Source: Synchiropus splendidus (lineage: Eukaryota; Chordata; Actinopteri; Syngnathiformes; Callionymidae). From it: 64,000 nt of DNA. The notes under the pieces were generated by a model, which saw only the letters and a program-made list of their open reading frames with translations, ran no database searches and was not told where the DNA came from. A program made the translations under genes and the position numbers. The DNA lies in the NCBI RefSeq assembly GCF_027744825.2, contig NC_071335.1, positions 9,587,001-9,651,000 on the forward strand, written 5' to 3'. This document shows positions 33,293 through 42,652 of the stretch, piece by piece (position 1 is the stretch's first letter; each line of letters opens with the position of its first letter).

Positions 33293-33659
33293 TCCTAACG
33301 CTATTGAAGTTATCATTGTTAAAAGCAATTCCAATGATTAAAGACTATTTATTTCGCTCACCGATGCTCGGCTGCTCAGGACTGGTCTCCTTCGTCTCAT
33401 GCAGGGCCCTATAGTGCCTCAACATAGATGAAGTGTTGTTGTTGTATCCGAGCTCTTTCGAACACAACCTGCACCTCACCTTATAAAGAAAACATCAGCG
33501 TTAATGTTTTTGCACATCCGATTTCATCTGTAATACATCGTACTTGCCTTGTTGGCAGAGATGAGATCGAAGTGTTCGCAAACCGGGGAAAACTCTCTCG
33601 ATGGCTCCATGACAACAGTAATCGATAATCGACACACAGCTGCTCACAAAACGGTGCTA

Positions 33660-34380
33660 GACGACGACTCTGTATTTCGCGCTGATGTAGACGACGTGCG
33701 AGCGTGCGTACTCTGCATTCAAGCTGTTTTTACAGTCGTTGCAGCATAGAACGCAAATGGGGTCGGTGATGGTGGAGCGTGGGGCCGGTCTTGGGCTGAT
33801 GCAACAGAGCGCTCGGGGGCAGGGGGTAGAGGCAGGGGGTGGTCGGGGAGTGATGTGCTGTAAGTCGGTGGCGGTATCCGAGGCGCTGTCCGCGGGCTGT
33901 CTGAGGTCGCTGGCAGTGTTGATGATGACGACGGCAGTGGCGGTGTGGGTTGCACAGATGCCAACGTCGAGTCCTCAGCAGTGAACGATCCAGATAGTAG
34001 ATCCAGCGGTACCATAGAAACAGGTGTCCATGTCTCCCACAAAGGCCAAGACCCAGGAGGGAGAGCTGAAACAGAATATCAGCAACAATACAAAATGTAA
34101 ATACAATCTAGAAGCAAAACCTCAGATAGCAGTTAATATCATGAATATAAGTAGAGTAGTATGAAAATAAGCTGAGTAAAATGTGAAAAAATTTAGATCC
34201 AGATCTTACCAAACGTTGGAGAAGGTGGCGGTGAAGCGGCAAGTAGAAGGCACGGTGTGCTCGTTGCCTTTATCTGTTTTCATGTGGAAAAAAAAAAAAA
34301 AAAAAAAAAATACAGTAGTGAACCGTAAAATATCACTCAATGTTTTTTTTTTTTCTCACCTATCAGCTGAGGCGTCTGGT
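33660..34380 (-). repeat. Polinton proline-rich region (P1)
   Basis: The minus-strand frame 34042-33719 is rich in Pro, Ser and Thr (MVPLDLLSGSF, PPAPERSVASAQDRP). The equivalent frame is open at 47574-47119 and partly at 23019-22792. An alternative frame near 33750 gives PICVLCCNDCK, with Cys also conserved at 20350-20410 and 47220. This may be a decayed Polinton gene with a Pro-rich part and a Cys-rich end, but frames do not join in any copy. The segment 34287-34310 is a 24-base A run. Confidence 0.5.
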
Positions 34381-34686
34381 GAGTGAAAGGATCCGTGAGT
34401 GAACGCACTACTCCACCGACCTCTGACTGACCGTCTGTTTTCATACGCGCAGACGTTGAACAAAACAAAAACATAGGTAGTTAAATATAAAACACATCGA
34501 CAGAATGCGGTTAAAATACTTTTTCGACTGAACTGAATGTTTTGCTCTCACCGTCGAACAGTTGAAGCGTCCCCTCCAATGAATGACCCGACTCCTTGGT
34601 CCGGACGACTTCCTGGTCTTGTCTGATTTCCGGGTTCCTGGCGATGCACATACGCATGTATATACACTTAATACATATCTTTATTC

Positions 34687-35267
34687 TCTACCTAGTTACC
34701 GTAATTATGATTAGAATTGCTGTCTCCTTCTCACCAATGACTCGCGACGGTCCTGGCTTCTGCGACGAATTATACCGTTGCTTACGGCTCAGAGCGCTGA
34801 TTTCTCCCCTTCGGTCGATTTCCGGTCGAGGAGTGGTAAACTCGTCCTCGCTGTCGATTATTATAATAGACGGCGTGTTCGGAGCTGCTGGAGGGTAAAT
34901 CACCTCAGCGCTGCTCTCTTGAATTCACCGCCGACAGATCCGCGTGGACGCCATCGTCTTCGAAAGTTGCACGCATTAACCGCTCGAGCTCCTCAGCGCA
35001 AAACATCTCCGGGAAGTTATTCGTGGAGGCGATAATGTCTGAAAAATAGAAGGGAGGCTGTTGTAGTACATAATAGATATTAACAACGAATTATAAAATA
35101 ATTAAATCTTTTTTACCTGTATCACTCTGCGTTAAATGAACGTCACACAGATGAGTGACGACATCTGTGAATGAAAAGTGATGTGATATGTGATCAACAT
35201 GACAAAGTTTTTTATTATACTTATATATGTAAATGTAGATGCATAGATATACATTATACATATGTGC

Positions 35268-35308
<41 letters not shown>

Positions 35309-35455
35309 CCTACGGCGTGCAGAGGAAGAGGCATCCATAACGAGACTGGAGTCAGATAGAAAAAGAGTTGGAGGAAGTTCTGGAAGGTCTGGTCAACAGC
35401 AAAGGTTTCCTCTGAACTGATGCAAAATGTGGTCTGAATCTGGGTCACCTAAATA
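34687..35455 (-). pseudogene. spliced Polinton gene of unknown function (P1)
   Basis: Several minus-strand pieces are shared with P2 (47820-48565) and flank probable introns. The outermost (35455-35300) can be read as LGDPDSDHILHQF or, in another frame open in all three copies, as QTTFCISSEETFAVDQTFQN. A middle piece is TDVVTHLCDVHLTQSDT followed by a GTAAAA donor. The inner piece has CAEELERLMRATFEDDGVHA and, after a shift, SIIIIDSEDEFTTPRPEIDR and SQKPGPSRVIGEKE. The SIIIIDSEDE stretch resembles a SUMO-interacting motif. I do not recognise the protein. Frame breaks differ between copies, which argues that the ancestor was coding. Confidence 0.4.
35268..35305 (+). repeat. (TA)n microsatellite
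   Basis: About 19 TA units lie inside the probable intron of the Polinton gene. The equivalent tract in P2 (48391-48413) is roughly half as long and preceded by GT units. Confidence 0.95.
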
Positions 35456-35899
35456 CTCCATTTGTGTGGGCAGGGCCTAGGTGATACCTTAGTTGATCTG
35501 GATACTTCAAAACAATGCCGGAAGAGCTCAGCGTCTGCTAGGTAGCTCAGAGGTGTGAACCTTCCCCCTGCCAAATGGTGCAATTTGAAAAGGAGGGGTC
35601 TACGGGCGGGGTGACCCGGGTGTGAACTCGGTCTGAACAATGTTGTCTGAATACAGTTAGGTTTGCCTTCAGACAAACTTCATTGCGTTCAGACAAACCA
35701 ATGAGGTTTGTCTTCAGACAGACCTCTCGTCTTCAGATTTCCTCTTTTGAAGATTCAACCGTCGGGAAAGAACTCATGTCTCCTCAGCAAATTAACCGGT
35801 TATCACGGGCTCTGTTTCAGTGTCTGAGAGAGTCAGGCATAATGACTGTTGTTCCCCCACTGTTTGACCTCATTTTTTGAAAGTATTTCCTGAGTAAGT

Positions 35900-36809
35900 A
35901 AAAATGCATTGTTTCAAACTCACACAGGGTATAAAATTAAATAGACTGATACAACAGAAACTCATATCAGTTGGATAGCTGTGTCATTTGAACTAATGCT
36001 GAAAACTAAAAGCATTTCTTTTTTTTATTTTTTTTTTATCCTTGTTCACTCAACCTTATTTTTTGAAAACTAAAAGTATTTCTTTCTTTTGTTTTTATCC
36101 CTGTTCATTCAACCTTATTTTCTGAAAACAAAGTATTTCTTTCTTTTGTTTTTATCCCTGTTCATTCAACCTTATTTTCTGAAAACAAAGTATTTCTCAA
36201 ACAAGTACAAATTATCTGTTTTAAACATATTTTGAAAAAATGGTGCATGAGTCGGGTAGCTGTGTCATTTGAACTATTAGTGAAGACTAAAAAAGTATTT
36301 TCTTTCTACTGTTTTATCTTTAAGAAATATGTCAAGAATGAAAAACTGCTTCATAAGATGTTAAATAATTTCTAAAATGTTCAAGCCAGAAATAATATTA
36401 TAGCTACAATGCAGAAAGTGTTCGAACAATGACTAATGCTGAAACTTTAAAGTTTTATTTTCAATATCTCAATTTCATCCTTTTTTCCCCACATCCTTAA
36501 GGTAATGCCACGGAGCCACATCAAACCCCTCCCTCACGCTGACCCTCCCTTGCGTCACACAGGGTGTAGCTTCCCCCCTCTACCTTCATTATTTTCCTTC
36601 CTGTCATAAAACAAGGGGGAGTTTATTATTTATTTATTTATTTATTTATTTTTAATTTCCTGTTGATATAAAAAGAGGGCTGAGTTATTTTAATTTCTTT
36701 TTGATATAAAAAGGGGAGGGTTTTATTACTTCCGGAAGGGGGAGGGTTTTATTACTTCCGGGGCCATAAATCAATACGGGTTTGACATATTGCCGTTTCA
36801 CTCTTCTCT
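35900..36809 (+). repeat. Polinton outer region with 57-59 bp tandem repeat
   Basis: From about 36000 to 36200 three complete copies and one partial copy of a unit containing TATTTCTTTCTTTTGTTTTT and CATTCAACCTTATTTTCTG are arranged head to tail. The first unit also occurs, inverted, at 58925-59000. Further out (36720-36809) two GTTTTATTACTTCCGG copies precede the shared outer end. No gene is visible in these 900 bp. Confidence 0.65.
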
Positions 36810-36857
36810 CTTACCCTTAATCTGAGATAATTGTTTAGAATTGTATATATGAGAAAT

Positions 36858-37611
36858 GTAAAAAACACCTGTCCATTTGTCTGGGGGTGATAGGCACTGG
36901 AAACGGCATGTTTTATATTAAAAATCTTGAAGATGCTCGAGTTTAGCTGTGGATTGTAATTAACATTAATGATTATAAACAACAAGAGTAAATACTTTAT
37001 ATAATTACCTCATTCACAAACTCCTTCCCTTGATCAGTGATGATTTTCCTGACCATGCCGTAGGAATACAGCTTGTTGACCACGGCAGAACACACCTCAC
37101 TTGGACCCACTTTGTGTAGAGGTCTGTCATAGTCATGATATATTTCTGGCCTCGAGCAGTCTCAGGGAGAGGGCCAAAGAGGTCCAAGCCAACCACATCC
37201 CACGCTTCATGAACCTAGCAGAATAACAGCAATTTAGATATTTAGTGATCATTTTTTTTGCATTTCATTGAGCAAAAATGTTATGCACCCCACCTTGATC
37301 GGATGCAACGTTGGCGTCTGTGTACTAATGGGATCATTGAGTTGGCATCGATGGCAGCACCTCACCTGGTACAAAGAAAAGTAACTTTAACACAACCTTA
37401 TTTATTGTATTTGAGTACTTACCCAGTCATACACGTCCTTCTTTAAAGTTGACCAGTAATAACCAGCAACAACCTTGTCTCTGGTGGCTCTCAAACCACG
37501 ATGATTTCCTGTCCCTGGATGATCATGGCATTCGCGTAGGACAGACCTCTTTTCCTCCTCAGTTAACACCACCAAACGAAGATATTGCCGATTAGTTCCA
37601 GTGTAGAACAT
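36858..37611 (-). pseudogene. GIN1/Ginger-like spliced integrase
   Basis: Four exon pieces with GT-AG borders form a retroviral-type integrase. Exon 1 (37611-37427): FYTGTNRQYLRLVVL, then the zinc-binding half RECHDHPGTGNHRGLRATRD and donor GTAAGT. Exon 2 (about 37373-37294) supplies CCHRCQLNDPISTQTPTLHP, the Cys pair. Exon 3 (about 37215-37017): VVGLDLFGPLPETARGQKYI (first catalytic Asp) and, after a one-base shift near 37105, IITDQGKEFVNE (second Asp), then GTAAT. Exon 4 (about 36975-36870): SAYHPQTNGQ. Introns point to a DNA transposon or domesticated integrase of the Ginger/GIN1 type rather than a retrotransposon. The protein is truncated after exon 4. Confidence 0.75.
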
Positions 37612-37619
37612 CCTTTTTC

Positions 37620-38205
37620 CAAATCTTCCAAAAGAATAATTTTAGTTAGATTTAAACAGAAACATAACATGTAACATGCATACACATGTCCCTACTTTGA
37701 GAATGTCTTTGTGAAGTGTGTGACCATGTGAAGTACGAAGTGTCAGTTATTAATAAATATGCCCGTTTTTTTTATTAAATACAATTATTAACACGTAATT
37801 AATATAAGAATAATATGCCTCAATTTATTTTTGCAATGTATGTTATATAACATAAAAGGTAATTAGAAATACAATTACTTACTAAAATTACTGCCAATGT
37901 TGCTATTTCCTGTCAAGTTAGTCGATTTTTCATACCTTTCAATATTAGTTCAAAAAATTGAACTACTGCGACTGTCCCAGTAGCCCAGTTGTGTCGTCTT
38001 GAGTAGCCGGAATCGTGTCGTGTCGCGGCCATGTTGATCGCCGTCAATCGCCCAACTCCATTGACTTTGTATGCAAATCAGTTGTGTCGCTCGCCGAAGT
38101 CGGTCCATGTGTTCTGTCTTTACGAGGACCCAAATGCAGGAGACGTAGCGAGAGTTCAACTAAGGTTTATTCCAGGCCAAAACAATAACAAAAATAGCAC
38201 CACAA
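37620..38205 (+). other. no gene; AT-rich sequence then GC-richer stretch with TTTATTCCAGGC
   Basis: 37620-37940 is AT-rich without a coding frame of note. A near-palindrome TAGTTCAAAAAATTGAACTA lies at 37946-37965; half of it recurs at 11757-11774 at the truncated edge of the Harbinger element. 37966-38205 contains no recognisable gene and leads into repeat block U1. Confidence 0.4.
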
Positions 38206-38941
38206 AAAAAGGGGTTGATGTACAAACTTAGTCCAACATGAATCCACCATAATCCAACAAAAGCCACTTCACTCAGACGGAAACACCTGACTTTGAAAAC
38301 TTTGACTCGATGTGATGCAGACCTGACAAGACAGAACACACAGATAATGAGCACAGAAACCAAAGGCAGTTAAGGAGAACAAAGCAAGACACCAGATGCA
38401 ATCAATTACAGGATTTCAGGTAGACAGAGACAAGATGCATACAGGAAGATGAGACAAAACCCCACCAAAATAAAACAGGAAGTAGACAAGAACAAGACAG
38501 TACAGAACAGAGTATAAATTAAGATTAGCTCGCTGAGTGTTAAAGGTAGAAAGGTCAAATGACCTCTCTCTGGGACTTTAGCTTTAAGGGGACGGAGTTC
38601 CAGAGCCACGAATGGGTTTGACTCAATCAGGATCGCTCATAAATCACCCACAAATATATGTAAATCAGGCAACAGAAACTGACGTTCAAGTGTCTTTAGC
38701 CAATTTGGATCATGAACAGAAACTGTTCCATTGCAGAGGAAAAAAGTGCAACCAAAATTTAACCTTAACTGTGCAGATGAAAAAGCTCCAGCATTCCCAC
38801 CTTTGTTCAAAAAAAGTCCAAATATTCCACATTAAACCAAAGACACGAAAGTCACAATGACACAAGAACAGCGGCCCACCATGAAGCAGCAACCTCTGGC
38901 ACACAGTCACAGTGGTTTTAATGAATGGAAAAAACAAAACG
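38206..38941 (+). repeat. repeat block U1, copy 2
   Basis: Collinear with 11776-12519 and directly continuous here with the sequence that is separated by the L2 LINE in copy 1. It therefore preserves the empty site of that LINE. Confidence 0.8.
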
Positions 38942-40327
38942 GTGTTCATCTCAGTGATCCTTGGTGTGTCCTGCCTTAACGCTTACGTTTCACTCGGTGT
39001 TTGTCCAAAAAACATTCATATTTGATTACTAAGTCCACGAAGTCCACTACTAACTATTCTAACAACATTTAGTGTGTTGGCTGCTCACTGGTAATAGTTC
39101 AGTTCCTGAAGAAATACACAATGATCAACCAGATTGTCCACACAGTCTTCAGTTTGTGTTGGTCATTTCCCAGTTGGGTTGAACACGGGTTTTATTCCAT
39201 TATGTTTCACCATGTTTGGTTAAGATAATGTTTCAACCGTCATTGTCTTTATCTATTTCATGTTTTACTTGGCTATTGTCTTGACTTCCTGTGTGCGCCT
39301 TGTCTGTCTTGTGCGCTATGCTACTTGCTATGTTCCCTGTGCAGACATTTCACCCATTTAATGCTTTGCCCTAGCACCTGGAATGTTTTGGTAAAGACAC
39401 TCAAAAACAATAAACCAGAGTACTGGAAATTTCCTAGCTAATAGTAGCTGTTAATATTAGCTGTTGAATTCTAGTGGTGTAATAAAAATGGTACAATTAA
39501 GCTGCGACTTGAGCGACCCAAACTGACAAACATTGGTTGAACAGAATACATCCAAGGATTTTAAATTTCAGAGGTCAACAAATATCCCTCCAACCAACAG
39601 TGTGTGTGCCCACTCTTATTTGATGTCGTGGCAGTCAGAAATCTGATACTTTGTCAAGTTGGATCTCAAACATTTCTTCAACACATGTGGACTCGGATGC
39701 AAGTGTTGATGGTTTGCTTGTGTGGGCGACAATGTCAATGACAATAGTCATGCACAGCATTTTAGTGCCTAATTTACGAACATACAGTGAGTGAGACAGT
39801 GAAGAAAGTTGAGGTTGATGGATTTTTTTAAATCATGATGAAATGAAACGTGTCCCTGGCTGTGGGCTTTTTACCTTGTAGAAGTCATATAATAATGAAT
39901 AACAATGTGGCTTAATAGCTGCCATCAAACGTTCAGGTTTAATTTATTGTCTCTGTGGACTTGACAAGGTAATGGCACACAGCTGGGACCACTCAGCAGT
40001 CATCATCAGCACACCTGCTCTGCTCTACTTAAGATCCTCCTCACTTTCATTTCCCTTCAGTCTGTCCTTTTACTGAGCCGTTTCTTGGTGCTTGACTTTT
40101 TTTTTTTTTTTTTTTTTGAAGTGCCTAAATTGTGAATGCCATCTATTGTCTGTTTATTTTTTTTCTTTGTGTGAATGTGCTGTACACCACGTCAATTTCT
40201 ATTTTTTTTTTCTCCTCCTCATTTCTGCTTGTATATGTTGAGGGCATGTTGCATGGGACAACCTGTGTTTTTCTACAAGCTTGTGTTGAAGCCTGTATTT
40301 ACCTTGCCTTTAAAAAAAAACAAAAAA
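38942..40327 (+). repeat. repeat block U2, copy 2
   Basis: Collinear with 14769-14822 plus 16844-18240, so it also preserves the empty site of the 2 kb TG...CA element near 38995. No gene is recognisable. It ends in an A-rich tract where the DIRS element is inserted. Confidence 0.8.
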
Positions 40328-40512
40328 TGGTGGCTACTCGCGTAACCCAGGTTCTATGAATATGTGCGTAGGCCTCTAACGGTCTTCGCAATTGGTTAAT
40401 CCACATCGAGGCACTGGCCTCGGCCTGAGACTTCGATTGATTGGCTCTCCGCCCAGGAAGGCACCACCCACCGCGTAGAAATCTCCCCTGCTCCTGCCGC
40501 TCTGCTCCTTTT
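40328..40512 (+). repeat. DIRS inverted terminal repeat (3' side)
   Basis: About 185 bp matching the complement of 43842-44002. The shared core contains TTCGCAATTGGTTAATCCAC and GGCACTGGCCTCGGCCTGAG. This copy has about 20 extra outer bases (TGGTGGCTACTCGCGTAACC), the usual asymmetry of DIRS ends. Confidence 0.9.
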
Positions 40513-40544
40513 GGAACTCAGCGGAAAGAGGCCTGCTGGGCAGC

Positions 40545-40648
40545 CAGTTAGAGGGCTACGCACATATTCATAGAACCTGGGTTATGTGAGTAACCACCAT
40601 TTCTATTTCATATGTGCTCCGCCCTCTAACGGCCTTCGCAATTGGTTA
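40545..40648 (+). repeat. DIRS internal complementary region (ICR)
   Basis: 40545-40600 is the complement of the outer end 40328-40383, and 40601-40648 is the complement of the outer end 43957-44002. The two ends are thus fused head to head, the arrangement thought to let DIRS complete its ends from a circular intermediate. Small differences (for example ACTCACATAACC against ACTCGCGTAACC) show the ICR is not a recent copy of these exact ends. Confidence 0.88.
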
Positions 40649-40725
40649 AAAACCTCGGCGAAGGCCGTAGGGATTAGTTCACTCCCAGCATGGCCTTACA
40701 GAAGACCTGACAGGAAAGAACCAAA

Positions 40726-41277
40726 TCAACGACCAGAGGGTCCAGCCGTGGTCGAAGATCCCTGGACAGACAAAACGGTGTGAGCCACCGAAGTGTCCGT
40801 CATGTCTCTCAGATAGTTCTGAGCAAAGGTCGAAACAGATGACCAAGAAGCAGCTTGGCAAATGTCTTCCATAGAAGCAACTCCGAAGAGTGCAGCAGAT
40901 GAGGAGACGGCCCTGGTTGAATGAGCCCTGAGGCCCTCAGGGGCCACAGAGCCTTCGGCCTTGTATGCAGCAGAAATGGCCATACAAACCCAGTGGGCAA
41001 GGCGCTGTGACGTGACAGCTCTGCCTCTCTGGCTGCCTCCATAGCAGACGAACAGGCTATCGGTGAGGCGAAAGTCCTTTGTCCTGTCCACATAACAAGC
41101 TAGGGCCCGCACCGGGCACAGCCGGTGCATCCTAGCCTCCTGATCAGACTGATGGGGTGGGGTATAAAAGGCCCTCAACATCAGGACTTGAGACCGATAC
41201 GAAGTCGTGATGACCTTCGGTCTGAAGGCCGGGTTTGGATGAAGGGTCACAGAGGTCAAACCCTCACCAAAAGACAT
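40726..41277 (-). CDS. DIRS tyrosine recombinase, C-terminal half only
   Basis: 183 codons. Blocks LMLRAFYTPPHQSDQEARMH, LCPVRALACYVDRTKDFR, QRLAHWVCMAISAAY and GLRAHSTRAVSSSAAL match the catalytic domain of DIRS recombinases. HSTR carries the His and second Arg, ICQAASWSS the following conserved Trp/Ser region, and FAQNYLRD the nucleophile Tyr. The first catalytic Arg and the N-terminal DNA-binding domain are deleted, because the frame begins only at the junction with the RT gene near 41280. The enzyme would normally integrate a circular DNA copy without making a target duplication. It cannot be active alone. Confidence 0.88.
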   Translation of the reverse strand: MSFGEGLTSVTLHPNPAFRPKVITTSYRSQVLMLRAFYTPPHQSDQEARMHRLCPVRALACYVDRTKDFRLTDSLFVCYGGSQRGRAVTSQRLAHWVCMAISAAYKAEGSVAPEGLRAHSTRAVSSSAALFGVASMEDICQAASWSSVSTFAQNYLRDMTDTSVAHTVLSVQGSSTTAGPSGR

Positions 41278-42652
41278 ACACCAGACGGGAGATGTGCCGC
41301 AGCACCATCTCCGTGTGACGTCGCGCTTCGTTCTCCGAAGCCGCCAGAATGAGCCAGTCGTCCAGATATGACAGGATCCTTATGCCCGCAGATCTGAGCG
41401 GCTCCAACGCGGCATCCACCACCTTCGAGAAGGTCCGTGGAGCCAGGGAGTACCCGAAGGGGAGCCGGTCGAACTGGTAGCAGTTGCCCCCCACTGCAAA
41501 TCTCAGGTAGCGCCTGTGGCGCTGTAGGATGGGGATGTGAAAGTACGCATCCATCAGATCCACGGAGGTCATCCAGTCCCCTGGCCTGACACACTCGAGC
41601 AGTTGCTTTATTGTCAGCATCCTGAACGAGTGGGTGGAGATGAAGGCGTTCAGCCGTCTCAGATCCAGAACTGGTCTGAGACCTCCCGAGCTCTTGGGGA
41701 CCAAGAAGTATACTGAGTAGAACCCTCTCTCGCGATCCTCCTGACGCACCAGAGAGAGAGCTCGCTTCCGAAGGAGCGACTCCACCTCCTGCTCCAGACA
41801 CAGACGCTCTGCTGGGGAGCAAGGAGACGTGAGGCAGATTCCCGTGAACTCGGGGGGGGACGGCGGCAGAACTGAAGTGCGTAGCCCCTGCTTAATGATC
41901 TGTTTAACCAAGGGACGAGGGGGCTGCACAAATCCACCCACACCGAGTGGAAGTCTGTGAGAGGTTGGGCCAGAGACAGAAAATGCCCGCCTGCCACATC
42001 TGGTATGAGCGAGGGGCACCCTCCGAAAGGGCCCGTTCGACACGGTGACGCTCTGCGCAGCCGCACTGGGTTCATTTGACCGAGGCGAAGCAAAATGGCC
42101 ACCTGTGACGACACTCAGCCGAGCGCTTGGCGAAGGCGGGCGGGACGTCCCGGAGGCAGGTGGTGCAAGATGGCTGCCAGAGGTGACAGCTGCAGTGGCC
42201 GCTGGGAAATGAAGTACCTTGGGCCGATCAGCACTCACCTGTACGTTTGAAGCACTCGAACGGGGCCGGCTTGGCACGGGCGGTGCAAGATGGCCGGTGG
42301 TCGAGGAGGTTAGTGTTAGCTTAGCCTTTTTGGCTAGCGAACACGAAGGCTGGACACGAGGGAGGCCTACGGAACCGGGCTCAGGCCGGTACGTAGAAGC
42401 TGACCCCGAGTGTGAAGCCCCGCATGCAATAAAAGCATCAGACGACACAAGATACTTCTTCTGTGGTTTATTGGCAGCAGAGAGAGATCTTGGGTGCTTG
42501 AGAGCGGGTGTCCTACCGCGGGGAGCGGCAGATGAAGGACCGGCGAATGAAGTCGAGGATTGGGGACCCTCGCGGCGGCGAAAGGGGTCCTCTCTGCCGA
42601 CTCTCTGGCCCGGACGTTCTCTGGAACGAGGCGCCGGAGGTCTCTGGGCCAT
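41264..42652 (-). CDS. DIRS reverse transcriptase, RNase H part deleted
   Basis: 462 codons, overlapping the gag end by 140 bp in another frame. The first 250 residues are a Ser/Pro/Arg-rich region. RT starts near residue 265: LEQEVESLLRKRALSLV, GFYSVYFLVPKSSGGLRPVL, TSVDLMDAYFHIPIL (first catalytic Asp), FDRLPFGYSLAPRTFSKVV and the catalytic box ILSYLDDWLILAAS. Just after RRHTEMVLRHIS the sequence jumps into the recombinase region and stops after five foreign codons (VYVFW). RNase H and the methylase-like domain are therefore absent. The RT core itself is uninterrupted. Confidence 0.9.
   Translation of the reverse strand: MAQRPPAPRSRERPGQRVGREDPFRRREGPQSSTSFAGPSSAAPRGRTPALKHPRSLSAANKPQKKYLVSSDAFIACGASHSGSASTYRPEPGSVGLPRVQPSCSLAKKAKLTLTSSTTGHLAPPVPSRPRSSASNVQVSADRPKVLHFPAATAAVTSGSHLAPPASGTSRPPSPSARLSVVTGGHFASPRSNEPSAAAQSVTVSNGPFRRVPLAHTRCGRRAFSVSGPTSHRLPLGVGGFVQPPRPLVKQIIKQGLRTSVLPPSPPEFTGICLTSPCSPAERLCLEQEVESLLRKRALSLVRQEDRERGFYSVYFLVPKSSGGLRPVLDLRRLNAFISTHSFRMLTIKQLLECVRPGDWMTSVDLMDAYFHIPILQRHRRYLRFAVGGNCYQFDRLPFGYSLAPRTFSKVVDAALEPLRSAGIRILSYLDDWLILAASENEARRHTEMVLRHISRLVYVFW

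Larger units (their letters stand above)
31346..33622 (-). pseudogene. ZBED-like hAT transposase, split by introns, shifts and a poly-T tract
   Basis: Exon 1 starts at about 33610 (MEPSREFSPVCEHFDLISAN). Exon 2 (about 33480-33360) has CRLCSKELGYNNNTSS and LRHYRALHE, a BED finger. Next: VILDSQPFSFVGDKGFKKLV near 33070, VSLTSDMWTSINTDAYLAVT (first catalytic region), VTCLVTDGAPN (second), VAHKLNLFIKKAIEQN, VELSEEKRVSGSKVIPLLSM and LLDPRFK. There the coding sequence runs into 32 consecutive T (A on the coding strand). The hAT dimerisation block LCTPASSVPCERVFSKAGEI lies at about 31465. Shifts near 32200 and 32600 also break it. Confidence 0.85.
31098..33660 (-). mobile_element. ZBED-like hAT inserted in the Polinton
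   Basis: P1 and P2 are collinear on both sides of this block, so it is an insertion. The left end reads TAGTGTTGGTGAGATG from about 31099; the right end lies near CACAAAACGGTGCTAG at 33645-33661. I could not pair an 8-bp duplication, so the outer bases are approximate. It belongs to a different subfamily from 20426-22877 (different ends and protein), and to the same subfamily as the BED exons at 2038-2309. Confidence 0.75.
26200..36809 (-). mobile_element. Polinton/Maverick (adintovirus-like) element P1, polymerase half
   Basis: Gene order on the minus strand from 30826 to 26210 is acidic ORF, type B DNA polymerase, packaging ATPase, small hydrophobic ORF, with 8-bp overlap or short gaps between them, as in compact viral genomes. 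The right side (33660-36809) is noncoding-rich and shared with copies P2 and P3 and, inverted, with 58920-59215. Similarity with P2 stops at the same base pair on the outer side (36809 and 48891, after CACTCTTCTCT), so that is the likely outer end. Integrase, protease and major capsid genes are not found in this copy. A ZBED-like hAT (31098-33660) interrupts it. Confidence 0.8.

Noticed and set aside
35091..35309. ORF encoding (IY)n repeat
   Set aside because: Translation of the TA microsatellite.
36620..36655. TTTATTTATTTATTTATT run considered as a cluster of AU-rich or poly(A) signals
   Set aside because: Simple tetranucleotide repeat with no gene ending nearby.
26080..36809. Direct repeats at 26080-26190 and 35515-35640 as Polinton terminal repeats
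   Set aside because: They are in the same orientation, whereas Polinton ends are inverted; the left one is better explained as the end of a separate copy (P3).
41256..41822. 188-codon minus-strand ORF overlapping the DIRS RT
   Set aside because: It is the shifted frame of the RT catalytic region, which reads correctly in the 462-codon frame.
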